A DNA stretch of 64,000 nucleotides from Pocillopora verrucosa (Eukaryota; Cnidaria; Anthozoa; Scleractinia; Pocilloporidae). Position numbers and translations under genes: made by a program. The notes beneath the pieces were generated by a model. That model saw only the letters and a list, made by a program, of their open reading frames with translations. It was not told the origin of the DNA and ran no database searches. The stretch lies in NCBI RefSeq assembly GCF_036669915.1, contig NC_089319.1:3929082-3993081 (forward strand). The letters are read 5' to 3'. Position 1 is the first letter of the stretch, and the number at the start of each line of letters is the position of its first letter. Positions 10,019 through 22,000 of this stretch are shown piece after piece.

Positions 10019-12946
10019 ATGGACGATCCACCATTTAAATTGGTACGTTGAATAACAGAGAAATGATTTCTTTCCATAAAAGAATTGTAAAAGAGAATTC
10101 TGAGGAAATACGTCTAGACTGCTTCTGAAATACATGAAATAATCTGGGTAAAATTTCCGCACAGCCCCATACTTCATTATGCATTCAGTTCTTGGATAGA
10201 GAAAACAGTGACAAAAACAATACATTGCCATTGGGAAAACAGATTTGCTTTAGAATAGTATGGGGCTGTGCAGAAATTTTACCATAACCTGTTCTAATTT
10301 GTTAGAGTATCTTGTGTGAATTAAGATCTCCTTTTTCTCCAGCTCATGCATCTGTTTTTATTTAAGATTTTACGAGTTTTTCTTTTATTACAGGAAACAG
10401 TGAACAAGCTATTGCAGCAGTTTTTTCGCGACAAACAGAAGACAAAATGTAAGTTTTAAATTCGAGATACTACACGCACACGAAGACTGGGTCGAGGAGT
10501 TGTGGGTAGTGAGTAAGGAAGAGGGATGAATCAGTATTGCATTACCAAACAATTATTATTTACTGAGCTAAAACAAGAGTGAAACAAATGGCAAGCAAAG
10601 TTTCAGCTAGCTCCAGCTCTGTTCCTTAAGCCAGAGTTGCATTTGAAATTACGCCATACCCCTCTCCACTGATGCAGACTCCATATTAGACCTACCAGTT
10701 TCTAAATGTCTCATACAAAGCATCTATCAAAAGGCTAAAACAAGTAGTCAAGAAATATTGATATTTGCTGATGATTAAAATTAGTCTTGGGAAAAAAAAA
10801 ATCTTGAAAATCTCTTACAAAACCCTTCATACCTTTATCCCCAGTCAAGAGGTACTAAAAACCTGAGAGAAATAAAATTTCAACAGAGTTATTTTATACT
10901 TACAATTCTTCATTAACAGCCACTTTCTCACAATGTCTGCTCTACAACAGTTAAGATGGCTGGTATGCAGAAGTTTGCCTGCAAACTGTTACTTTGAAAA
11001 ATTGTCATAAGTAACATGAGAAGGAATTACTGTCAGCTAGTAAAACAAATAGGGTTGCATGTATAACTGCCTTGTGAGTGCCAGACCATTACAATATAGT
11101 GATATTAAGCAAAGGGAAGAGTTAATTCCTTACACAGCTGAGATTTTATACATAGTGGGTTGACCCTGCACAGTAATTTGACTGGTGTTCTTTATTCCAG
11201 TAACCAGTTTAAACTCCTGGCTGATACTTGGAAATGAGAGTGGCACCATTAGAAATAACTGTCAGACACAAGAACATCTAACACTGATCTAGCTAAAGAC
11301 CTGAACTCTGACCTTTAACTCATGAGAGCAGTTGGTTAACTACTAGACCACCTCATTTCCAATATGGTTGATAGCTGCATACTGCACTGATACTTGAATT
11401 AAAACATAATTTGTAATTCACAGGTAATGGAGATGCCCTAAAGCTAATGGCAGAATTGTTAAGGATCTTTGTTGCAGGTAAAAATGCTTTACATAAAGGC
11501 GTCACTTAAAAAGTGTGTTTTGGCATTGTACATCTAGTTAAATATTAAATTAAAATCTCAATCATATTTAGACTAGTTATTTACACTTCTTTGGAATGGT
11601 TTTGGTGATTACTCAAGTATTTTCATGTTAAAGTTTGCAAGAACTCCTTACGAAGTAGAGGCCCTCTTATTTTGAACTTTGTGAGCAAAATTTCCAGTAT
11701 CCTGGAAAGTCCAGTTCGTGTTTAAAACATCACCAAGAAACTACGGCTGGGCCGCATTTGCTACTTCTCTGTTCTTCCTACAAGATAAGGTTATCTGTGA
11801 TATATTACAGAACAGACACAAAGTAACTAAAAATTGATTTGTCAGATATATTATAAGTGTAGTATTATTTTTTCCACAGAGGGAGCAGCCAGGGCTGGAA
11901 AACAAGCAAAGGTATTTTTTGGGTATTTTGTATTATTAACTGAGTTGATAACATAAATTAGCCTCCTTGAAGAGTTTAAAACCTGACATTTCAAGCATTA
12001 GCCCTTCCTCAGAGCAATTGGAAGATTAACATTGCTCTGATGAAGGGCTAATGTTCCAAATGTCAGTTTTTAAACTCTTTATGGTGGCCAATATACCTTA
12101 TCAACTCAGTTGATAATACTAAATTACCCTGTTATACTCTCCCACCAACACAGCACCACAGTTTCTTTACAAATTTACTCCCTTTATTCAAAGGTATTTT
12201 TATATGAAAACTTAACAGGGTTATTCCTATAATTAGAAGTTAGCAAGAACATTTTACAAATGGACAAAAAGAGAATGATGGAAATACTTTCATATTAAGA
12301 ATGAAGTGTAAGGAGGACTTCACCAAAACATTTAAAGTATATTTTGAAACTCTGCTCCATGTCAACCTTTTGCAATAAAAATCTTGTCTTCTAATTATCC
12401 CCAGAAAGCATTCGCTCTTTACTATTTGGCACTTTGTAGGTTGAATCCTCACCAACAGTTGAAACAGAACATTTGGAAAAGATTCTGCCCCAGCTGGTAA
12501 GAAACCTTATTAGAAGTAACAGAAGTATCACAAATTCAAATAAAATTAGAAAAAAATAGACTCGGAGATTTAACAAGAAAAATTCATCAAACCAGAATCT
12601 TAACCCTTTACACCGTAACATCAGTATGCACATTCTCCATTTTGTTATCTATACATTTCTTAAGGTGCTGACAAGGAGAATTTGTTTAACAATCAAGAAC
12701 TTCTTTGGTTGGTGATCATTTCCTTCATTTGCATGATCTCAAATGAATGATTCAGCAGTATATTGTCAGGAGAAACTTGATGCTGTTCACTCCTAGGGTT
12801 TAAAGGGACTTTGGTGATGAAGAGAAGTCCAAAAAGCTTGAACTTTCTCTAACGTCTTAATCATGAAACAATCATGGAATGAAAACTTTCTCATGAGTGG
12901 GATCATTTATTGTGTTCTCTATATTTTACAGCTTCTCGACTTCTAA
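10019..12946 (+). CDS. CENPX: CENPX/MHF2: histone-fold kinetochore and Fanconi protein, complete
   Basis: Six small exons: 10019-10042, 10394-10448, 11424-11477, 11880-11911, 12440-12496, 12932-12946; 237 nt, 78 residues, against about 81 in human. All introns are GT-AG. The product starts MDDPPFKL and includes NGDALKLMAELLRIFV, then EGAARAGKQAK, and ends HLEKILPQLLLDF, which matches the CENPX histone fold and its conserved C-terminus. CENPX pairs with CENPS. The dimer (MHF) binds DNA in the CENP-T/W/S/X kinetochore particle and helps FANCM at stalled forks. None of the exons exceeds 57 nt. Intron 1 carries a 137-bp MITE, intron 3 a SINE relic, intron 4 a foldback repeat and intron 5 a TTAA MITE. 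The gene is divergent from ZNF207, another kinetochore factor. Confidence 0.92.
10147..10283. mobile_element. 137-bp TIR MITE, copy 1
   Basis: Terminal inverted repeats of about 27 bp beginning GGTAAAATTTCCGCACAGCC. Flanked by ATAATCTG (10139-10146) and ATAACCTG (10284-10291), an 8-bp target duplication with one change. Same length as copies at 30994-31130 and 48305-48441. In CENPX intron 1; too short to encode a transposase. Confidence 0.88.
11299..11360 (-). repeat. tRNA-derived SINE relic
   Basis: Minus-strand reading gives GGTGGTCTAGTAGTTAAC (A-box like) and, about 35 bp on, CAGAGTTCAGGTC (decayed B-box). In CENPX intron 2-3 region, close to exon 3. Not a working tRNA. Confidence 0.35.
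11930..12195 (-). repeat. Foldback repeat, copy B (fullest copy)
   Basis: On the minus strand it opens with GGGAGTAAATTTGTAAAGAA and carries CTGTGGTGCTG as in copy C (63656). The centre is an inverted pair: GACATTTCAAGCATTAGCCC and GGGCTAATGTTCCAAATGTC. An outer pair around ATCAACTCAGTTGATAA also repeats. Inside CENPX intron 4. Confidence 0.65.
12600..12810 (+). mobile_element. TTAA/CCCTTT-type MITE, subfamily 3, copy a
   Basis: Left end TTAACCCTTTACACCGTAAC, right end decayed (CTAGGGTTTAAAGGGAC). The interior GGTGCTGACAAGGAGAATTT, then AACAATCAAGA and GGTGATCATT, recurs in the other subfamily 3 copies. In CENPX intron 5. Confidence 0.65.
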
Positions 12947-13098
12947 TTTTCAACGACAACTGCTTCCTCAAAGTGAAACACAGAACATGGCTGTTTGCAC
13001 CATATTTACAATATGTCTATATTTAAAAAGCCTAGGAGTGACTGAATTAATAATGGTGACATTTTCTTAAAGGACTCAAACACTATAATTTTCTCAGC

Positions 13099-13477
13099 AG
13101 AGATTTAATCAAGTAGGTATACAGTATATGTATATAAATATAATAAGCTCAGTTATGCATGCATTCTGATTGGTTCTCCCTTATGATCTACTGAAGGACA
13201 GATGACATCATGAAAACTTTTTTTCCATATATTTTAATTCTTTATTATATAAAACAAATAGATTCCAAGTTGCTGTGCGTCTGTTCAGTAATAGATCACA
13301 GAGGATGTCAAAATGTGGTAAGAACATCAGTGACACACTTGGCTGTGCCTTGTGTGCCACTTTTTGTTCTTACCACATTTTGATGTCATCTGTGATCTAT
13401 TACCTAACAGACACACAGCAACTTGGAATCTATTTGTTAAATATATTTATACTGTATACCTACTTGATTAAATCTCT
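13099..13477. mobile_element. Nested foldback element with long inner arms
   Basis: Outer inverted repeats of about 28 bp begin AGAGATTTAATCAAGTAGGT (13099) and close at 13477. Inside, arms 13253-13325 and 13366-13438 (73 bp each) are inverted with about six mismatches by eye and a 40-bp spacer. An RNA copy would form a very long hairpin. Likely a MITE; no protein-coding capacity. Confidence 0.7.
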
Positions 13478-13823
13478 TCGCATTAGTGAATATTTGGTCT
13501 TTAAGTTTAGTAAACTACAATTTCTGTAATTTCTGGCACTGTTTAAATGTCTATAAGATAAGTTGCTAGGAAGAATTATATCATGCGCTGAATTGCACAC
13601 ACATTTTGACAAGTTCTTCCTTATGATCTATGGAGCACAGATGCATACATGTAGATGATTTCATCATGAACAGCAATATTACAACTCTTATTCCCCAAAC
13701 ACATCTGTTGTAATTGGTTGGGTTGAAGAAGAGGTAAGGATTTACCTCTAAGGTGAAAAGAAAGAAGTCACTTCTAAAGGGATGGAACAAAGTATATAGT
13801 ATTTATATAGGTTAAGTTCAAGA

Positions 13824-14037
13824 TTAACCCTTTCCCCCCTAACATCAGTATCCATATTCTCCATACTATTCACTATACATTTTCCAAGGTGCTGACAAAG
13901 AGAATTTGTTTAAGAATCAAGAGCTGCTTAAGTTGGTGATCATTCCCTCAATTCTCATGACCTTGATGTTTGATTCACTGGTGGTATTGTAAGGAGAAAT
14001 TGGATGCTAGACATTCAAAGGGGGGTTGAAGGGTTAA
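13824..14037 (+). mobile_element. TTAA/CCCTTT-type MITE, subfamily 3, copy b
   Basis: Bounded by TTAA at 13824-13827 and 14034-14037, with CCCTTT-like left and GAAGGG right ends. Interior GGTGCTGACAAAGAGAATTT, TCAAGAGCTGCTT and GGTGATCATTCC as in the other copies. Confidence 0.72.
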
Positions 14038-17000
14038 AAGCAATGAGAGAGGTTGAGAGGGGAATTCTATTAGGGATGTGGGATGGATGCATGGGGATAA
14101 AAAAAAAAAAAAAAGCAGCTTTAAACACCAGTTGTGCTCTGAGAAGCCTGTGACAAATTGAAACTAAGGAACAGAACAAAAACTGTGTGTAACTCACAAC
14201 TGGAGGATATACAAATTTAGAATTTGTTTTGATTTTAATTCCTTTTGTTATCCTACGCAACTTCACAACCTTAAAGGAGGAGGAGATAAATAAAATGTGA
14301 TGTGAGATAAATAAACTATAAGAAGCAGGGTAAATTGGTTCGTGGATACATGATTGATCATAACACGATAAAAAGTAATGATATACTTCAGAATTATAAG
14401 TTTCTACAAACACTGTAAAAGACCTTCGAATTCTTGAAGTGTGTCACTGTTCTTTTCATCTCAAGACCTCAGATTGATTACCGCGTCTGCTCGTCTTTAC
14501 CACTTGACTTTTTCCATTAATGACTGTTTTCGAACGGCTGCGGTAAGGGAAATTGGACAACATCCAGTGATCTTGCCGAAGTGACAGAACTGATTCTTGC
14601 CCAATATACATGGAAGGCGAAAGGCCAATCTGAGATTGTTGTTGAACAACGGAATTTAAGTAATGCTCTTCCTCGTGGTTTAAATACTAAGATATTGGTT
14701 TTCCCACCCTCGATTATTAAATGCTCAAATCTGCTGCGTGAAAACTGACAAGCCCTAATGGAAGGACCGCGCCATTTTGGCCAAGACTACAGCTCTATAA
14801 ATTCTAAGAATTGACATGTTCCATTGCGGACGAGCCAGTGTCGTGGCAATGTTGTGTGCGTTTGAAAGCGTTGTGAGGTGTTGCAGCTAGAGGCCGAAAT
14901 CCCCGCAGCCTGCCAGCTATTTAAGGAGCGTCTGTCTCGATGTCGTGACATTCTTGGCACTTTCTGAGCAACTTCGTCAGTCCAAATATGGTCATGAAAG
15001 ATAACAGGAAGTCGAAGTCCTCAGTATCAATTTTAACAAGAACCTTGACCTTTCCTTACCCATCACCTCTTATTCGATTAGTACTTTTATATTTATTAGT
15101 GCTATATTTTACAAGCAAAATTGATATCAAAGGGCTGATTGGTTTACATGTGTTTGAATTTTCCGTGGGTTTTGCATGGGACCTACTAAGCTACGAGAAG
15201 GAAAATCAAACCAACTTGTATCTTTCGTTTTCGCAATCCTCTTTCTACCAGTCCCTTTTACATGAACCGACACGTTAAAACGGCTCAGAAGGCTTTGAGT
15301 GAGACACATCTTTGCTTACAAGAATTTTGCGCAGAATTTTTTTTTTCGCTTAAAGTAATCGAGTATTTGGAAGTTCAGTGCCATGATCACGCCACCGGAT
15401 GTATTTGAGTCCTATCAGCAGTCAACGCACTTCGGAATCTATTAATCACCCGTTTGTTTGCTTGTTTGAAGATCTCGTTTTCTTTGTTTGGCAAAAGTTT
15501 GTTTTTAGTCAATGGTGATAATAGGAATGTTTGCCATCCAAGAAAGAGAAAGTCTGTCGTGTATTCCAGTTACAGATAGTTCTTCTTAGAAGCTTGCGAT
15601 TCCATGTAAGTCACGCGATTGGTTATTCCTGGTTGTAGATCTCTGATGTGGAAATTATTAAGCTGATATCTTTCGCGGAAATCTGGTTTCCTTTGCTTGA
15701 GCTTATGTGTACCGGAGCCCTTTCGATCGTAAAACTAACATTCCACCCTTTATGTTGCCCTTTTTGAAACGTTATCTTGGAATGTTCAAATAAGTGGGCT
15801 AAATTACGTCCAAGCGTCGGTCACCTTTCGTTTTACTTCAGACGTTTTCAGTTATTTAGGTGATGTTATCACGGGCCGTCAGAAAACCCCAGCATTAATG
15901 GCAATGCCGTTGGTAACGTGTAAAAGAAAAACAAAAGATAAAATGAGTAGAGAAACAGTTCTGCAAGTGCGTTTTCAAATTTGAATATTTTCTAACCGCC
16001 CTCATTAAAACTGCCCCGTAAACTCATCAACTGTCACCTACTGTGAAAACGGAATACCCTCCGGTAAAGTTTCTGCGCCCGTCACCTTCACGACGTTTGG
16101 CTTCATCAGTGGAATATAACACTACCGCGAAATTCTTAGAGAACTAAAAATTCATTAAGCTGTACGGGGATACTGTAGAACGCTACCATTTGATTTATTC
16201 TATATTTATCTTAAGCTGGGAGAAGTCAGGAAATTTTAACAGCGGATGTCTGTAGTCAACAATGGATTAAGAATGTTACAAAGAGTACGGAATTCGATCG
16301 AAGTTAAGTGAAGGGTCAAACGGTCAGAATCACGTGTTGGGCAAATATGTCATTCAGGCTATTTTAGGACAAATACGTACAGGAAACTATATGGGGAAAC
16401 GAATTCTTTTTATTTTAACAAAGAATATCTCTATTTTGAAGAAAGGATACGTATTTAAAAAATTTATGATCACTAACGATGGTTTTCTTTATCATTATAA
16501 TTTATTATGTAAATTCACGACGACTTTACGTTTCAGTCGTGCGAATATAACCAAGAGATACTTTTCGGTTTCGACTGGAAAAGGAAAGTTTTTGAAGGAA
16601 ACTTCAGCACTGACTTACTAGTTTGAGAAGCAATAGAAAGCGTTGAATATTTGTCAAAGAAGAAAGGCGAAAAGAAAATCTGATCGTACTATATAAAAAG
16701 GGAGTTATCCCCTTTTTGATTTCGTTTCAAATGCCATACCAAAAATGCCATGTAAAACGCCTCCTTGCGGAAATCTTATTCAGGTGTTGAATTAAATTGT
16801 ATCGCTCTGTATATCTACAAGTGTGTACGTGACCGAGATTAAATCAGTAAAAGACGGTCAATATGGCCTTTTGATGGGCTGAAAATTAAACAGGATTACG
16901 ACCGAGCCCCTCAAAATAAGGTCTTTTCATAGATCGAGAAAAAATTCATGTAAGAACATCCTAAAAGTTTTAAAGTTTTGTCTTAAGTTCGTGAAGTTTA

Positions 17001-18932
17001 CGTTTACTTCGGCTCAGGGTTAGACCCTTCACCAATTAAATCATGATCAGATTGTCTCTCAAAATTGCACATATCCTCTAACAGTTAGTTCTATGAAAGA
17101 TTGTAATTCGTTTCTAACTCAAGTGAAAAGCTAGTTCTGTCCATTATGATCTAGTCTTAAAGTGACTGTTGCCCGATGGTGTATGTTTTTTTTTGCTCTC
17201 AAAAGGAGGAGTCGGTTGGAAACACATTGTGCTTGTTTTGTTCTGTTGTCTACCTTTGGTCCGTTGAGATAAGAGGGGTGCTTTTAGATCGTCTAGGTAC
17301 CGAGTAAACCACAAAAAATTTGAATGAATTTTTATGGTAAAGCACTGAATTTAACAGCGACCGATCTTCCGCGTATGTGACCTTGTATCTATCTTAATAG
17401 GCACGGCTATTTAAATCACGCATCGATTGGGAGCGATCTGACCGGATGCCGTTCATATCTCTACAGAATTCGCAGTTGCTTAAGGCGCAGCTTAGGGAAA
17501 GTTTTGTTTTTTCAGTGCATCCAATATACTTTATGAATACATTTGAAAAATGTTCGCATTAATTTGAGTAAATACGCGCCTTTTCCGTTACATTTTCGGC
17601 TTTGCCCTTTCTTGTTAGTTAAGAGGTCAGTGCTAAGGGAAAAACTCGGATGGTTTTTTATGTTTCCTTTCAATGTTACACGTGCATGTTGCGAAAACTG
17701 TCGGAAAGTGAATAACAACAGGAACTCGCAGCTAAAAGCGGCGGGAACTTCATCTTATCCTGCCCTTGTATGCCCTCGAGCGTGTTCAGTGTTACCTATT
17801 CAGAGACTCAATAGGTACTAGATGGGAACAGCAGGTATGTGTGTGTTAAAGGTGTTAACACCCACCGTGAAAAATAAGCAGTAAAGTAAAATCGGAAGGG
17901 ATTCTTTTGTTCCGTTTAACACAAGGAAGTTTTTCATTCCTCACTCGTTCCGGAAAAACTGTGATTGAGTTTTCACACGGTCCCTAACGATGAACTTCAA
18001 ATAACCGAGAAATGATTGTCTATACACTCCTGGGGCGCACACCTTATGAATAAATATTAATTTTATTACATTTATCAAAAGAAGCTTTAGATAAAACTCC
18101 TTAATTGAATAGCTTTGTTTGTCACGCAGTCTTTGATTGTCAAGCATGATTTGTAACTAGTGGAGAATGCCAGAAATTAATTGACAGAGATCTGAGGGCT
18201 ACAGTTTATTGATTTCTGCCGTGTTTTTCAGCGTTTTAGAAATAACAGCCAATTGACTGACAGTCTCGCGTTACCAAATGACAGAAATTAAGTGTCTTTT
18301 CGAATCACGACATTGTATCTGTCATTTAAGCATGAGAAACTATCCGCAGTCAAAAATATTTTACCCTGCAGAATGCGAGTCGACCTTGAACTTGCCCAAT
18401 CGTCACCGTTTAGACTGAGGCTGTGTTTCGCTTGGGTTCTGCCCTTTGACATGCATAAGTTTCTTCTCTGCCCAGCTTCCACTGATACACTACTTACAAT
18501 CGTTATTTACGATTATCGCTTGTCGTAATTATGTTGAACATATCAATAGCTCATGGTGCTTAGTTTCTGTTCAATTCATTTGGGTATTCTTAGAATAGTT
18601 TCAGTGTCTTTAGGAGTATTTATTTTAGGACCGTCACGTGTGAGCGACTTTCAGTCATTTAATACTTCGTAGAATCTTCAAATTTCATGGCTATTGAACT
18701 TAAGAGATTATAGAACACACCTCAGCCATGTGCGTTCAGGGACTGATGCTCGCCGCTTTTTCTATTTCCTCTTTCAAAGAGGATATTTTTTAATGCTACT
18801 CCCTTAGGCAGTTTTATACGAAAAGCACCATATATAAATTACCTCCATATGATTACAAGATTTCGTAATATTTTCATTTCTGCACTGGTTGTGGTTGTAT
18901 TCACCGGGACTCCCCCGCCCAATACGTAAGCG

Positions 18933-18951
18933 TGACGTATCAATGACGTCA
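18933..18951. promoter_or_regulatory. Paired CRE/ATF sites upstream of the death-domain gene
   Basis: TGACGTAT at about 18933 is followed by a perfect palindromic cAMP-response element TGACGTCA at 18944-18951, about 96 bp before the ATG at 19047. This spacing suits a proximal promoter site for CREB/ATF-type bZIP factors. Binding is inferred. Confidence 0.5.
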
Positions 18952-19046
18952 ATTGCTCTACTTCCTTCTAAATTAGGATTTTAAAAACCTTCGCTCCGCG
19001 CTATTTTGGCGCTCAGTTTATCAGTCTTCGGTGCCAACTCGCCATC

Positions 19047-22000
19047 ATGTCAACTTCAAACGAGCCTCCTGTTAAAGTACAAGTTCTGTACCTTGTGAGA
19101 AGAAAAAAGGTAAGCCGTTTACTGACGATGTTTCACTTGCATTTTGCGCTTCTTTGGCTCTCGAAATTGGTATCACTAGCAACCCGTCCCTTCTCACACA
19201 ACTCTTATCTGGAGAAGTTTACGGTGAACGTAAACTGAATGATGTATAGAAAGATGCATTTAACCCAAGGTTTTAATCTCAAGAAGATCAACGAGCTTTC
19301 ATCTGACTACCGTTAATTATCGTTGGTCAGCCGCGTTTGCCGATTGTTTATCTTTGTACTAATTCTAGACGACGTTTGCTTTTTCTCGTTATGAACAGTG
19401 GGAAACAAAAGACGTTAGCGTGAGTGGATTCGACGGAAAATGTAAGTGTTCCCTTCTTCCTTATATTTATCTCCATATGGAGTACATATGCTTCATGGAC
19501 ACGGTTTCAATTCAACGCCACAACCAAATTAGTACGCCTTGGTTCGATGAGTGGTAATTGTTTTTGGGATCGCCCACTCTCTTATCAACGGCAATGACAA
19601 CAAGTTATTTATAAACATCTCACAGTTGGAAATAAGAGCGAAAGAAATTTTTGACCACAAGTTGCCTTTTGAAATCGGCGATTCGCGTTTAGATTAAGTA
19701 CGATCTTTGAAGTGCGAAGCATTTCATTTTGATTTTGTCAATCAAGTTAATTCTAGCGATCGAAATGACACCTGCAAGAACTTGCTCAATGGTTTTGCGA
19801 TTGAGAAACTATACACAGTTCAGAAAGTGGTGGGATTGCTTGTTATGATGTTGTCTGTGCCCCACTCACCCCCGGCCCACAGACTGTTTCACCTGGCTGT
19901 TTGTAGCTTCTTTTCTCACAAGTAACCAAGTAAAATGAACAGAAAGTCAGACAAAGAGTACCTTAGAAGTGAAGATGGTTCATTTTGAGCCTCATTTTAA
20001 GATGGAATTTCTTGCAAGAGGCAGAATGATATACCCATGAGATAAATCTTAAGTTTCCAAAGTGGTGCTAAATGTCATGATCCTCTAACTATTTTGAACT
20101 ACCTTAAAGCTTCATGAGGTAAGTGACATAAATAACCAAAATGCTGCAACACGCATGGCATTAAGATACTGTAACAGGTCTTGATCTGCTACAAACTGCT
20201 CTGTGTGCTTCACTTCCTAGTCAAGTTACTGTAAGATATTTCATTACTGTGATGAAAGCACAAATTGATAGAAATTTGACTTGTCATGGATTCAAAATTC
20301 TGAATGCCATAATCTGTCACCCACTAAAAAATATTCCATTTTTAGTCATAGTCTTAAGTCATAGTCAAAACTCCTTCTTCATTTTTTGATCATTGCATTC
20401 AGACTTTATTTGGTTCCAACAAAATTCATCTGTAGTTTGTATTGATACTTATAATTTGTTCAACAATCAAGAGCCACTCTTTTGAATGATAATATCCCTA
20501 TTCCCTTAGTCTTAATGTTTGTTTTAGCAATGATACTTCAAGAGAGGATATGATGCCAATCATTGTTGGCGATTAAAGGATTAAGATTATGCCTAGATAG
20601 CAGGGAGGAAAATTTGAGGAAATAGTTGTGATCAGGAGGGTATTGATCTGATCTAATTCCAAATTCTCTGAACTTACCTACAAAGAAGTGTATAGAAACT
20701 TTCACAGAGAGTGTCCACCATGATCTTAGGAATGAGGAGGACAGAAAGAAGCCCCTACAGGGGCTTATTTGAATTGCTATGGTGTTACAGAAATCAATAA
20801 CAGCCACATTTGTTTTTTAATCTTGCTTAGGATTAGTGTGATTAACAATAATTTGAATATTTAACATGCCTTTTGCTCATCAGGTCAAATAAAAGTTGAA
20901 TCAACAGCAAGGAAAATCTTGCGACAGAAAACGATGGAAATTGAAGTGTCAGGGAACAACTTCTGTGTGGTAGAGATGGGTACAGCAGGTTGTCATAGCA
21001 ATGTGATTGGACTTTTATGTATGAAACGGGACTCCAAAATACAAGGGCATTTCTTTAAGTCCCAACACAAGGAAATACTCAACAACTTGATGACCATACT
21101 CAGAGAGTGCTGTAGAGGTGAGAGAAGTGTTTTGTTCATGATTTAAGTTGCCAATTGCTATTGAAAGAATTAACAACATTGATGTGAGACATCACTTGCT
21201 TGAAACACTTTCAGCAGCTATTTATTGTGACCAGTTTTGAGAGATAATTTTTCTTTTTGCCATTTTCAAAAGTAATAATTTTCCTAAATGTTGATTGATT
21301 TTAACTCAAATAATAAAACAAGTGGGAAGATATCTGACATGGCCTATGAATAAGAAAACAAAAATGGTGAGAAACTTTTTTTACATCCATATCTCATTTT
21401 GAATTTAAATTTCTGCAATTTATTGAGTATCATTATTTGTGCAAACAAAGAGCCTTGGATAATCCTGACATATTTACTTATAATCTAGATAGAATTTGTG
21501 GATCACCAGAGCCAATAACTGACATTTTTAGAGTCAGGCAAGGATAGTATTGCTTTAGCATATTCAGTCACTTCCCACCTTAACTAAGGAGACAGTTAAA
21601 CAATCAAACACCTGTTGTGATAAGGTTATTATTCAAACTTGTGCCTAGTTGAATACTTAATGGTGGTACTTGATAGTTGCACCTGTCTTGTGAGACTTTG
21701 TCATTAATTTGTTTGTGTGTTAATTTGTAGTTGATTCATTTGATGTGAACTTGGATGAAGACCTGAACTGTTTCCCTTCTCAGTCAACCAAAGCCCAACT
21801 TCATGTCTTCCATGACAAGATCTGTTTGTCATCAAACTCTGGTTATGATTTCAAAATCTTGTGTGAATATCCATTGAATTCCCTTTCAAACTGGCAACAA
21901 GACCCAACAAACGTGACACTGACCATAGTGCACAAAGGCAAAGAAGAAAAGCTGCTTTTAAAGACTGACAAAGGAAGGGGTATTTGTGCAAAGTTATCCT

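Larger units (their letters stand above)
12947..19046. other. Long gap between CENPX and the death-domain gene
   Basis: Holds the foldback element at 13099-13477, a MITE at 13824-14037, a 14-base A run near 14100, and then about 4.5 kb (14430-18900) in which I see neither a known repeat nor an exon I recognise. A TATTTAAGG at about 14918 precedes a 96-codon open frame at 14988-15278, which has no recognised similarity. The last 150 bp form the promoter of the next gene. Confidence 0.5.

Noticed and set aside
14988..15278. 96-codon frame after a TATTTAAGG
   Set aside because: No recognised similarity, domain or clear splice context; kept only as part of the unexplained gap.
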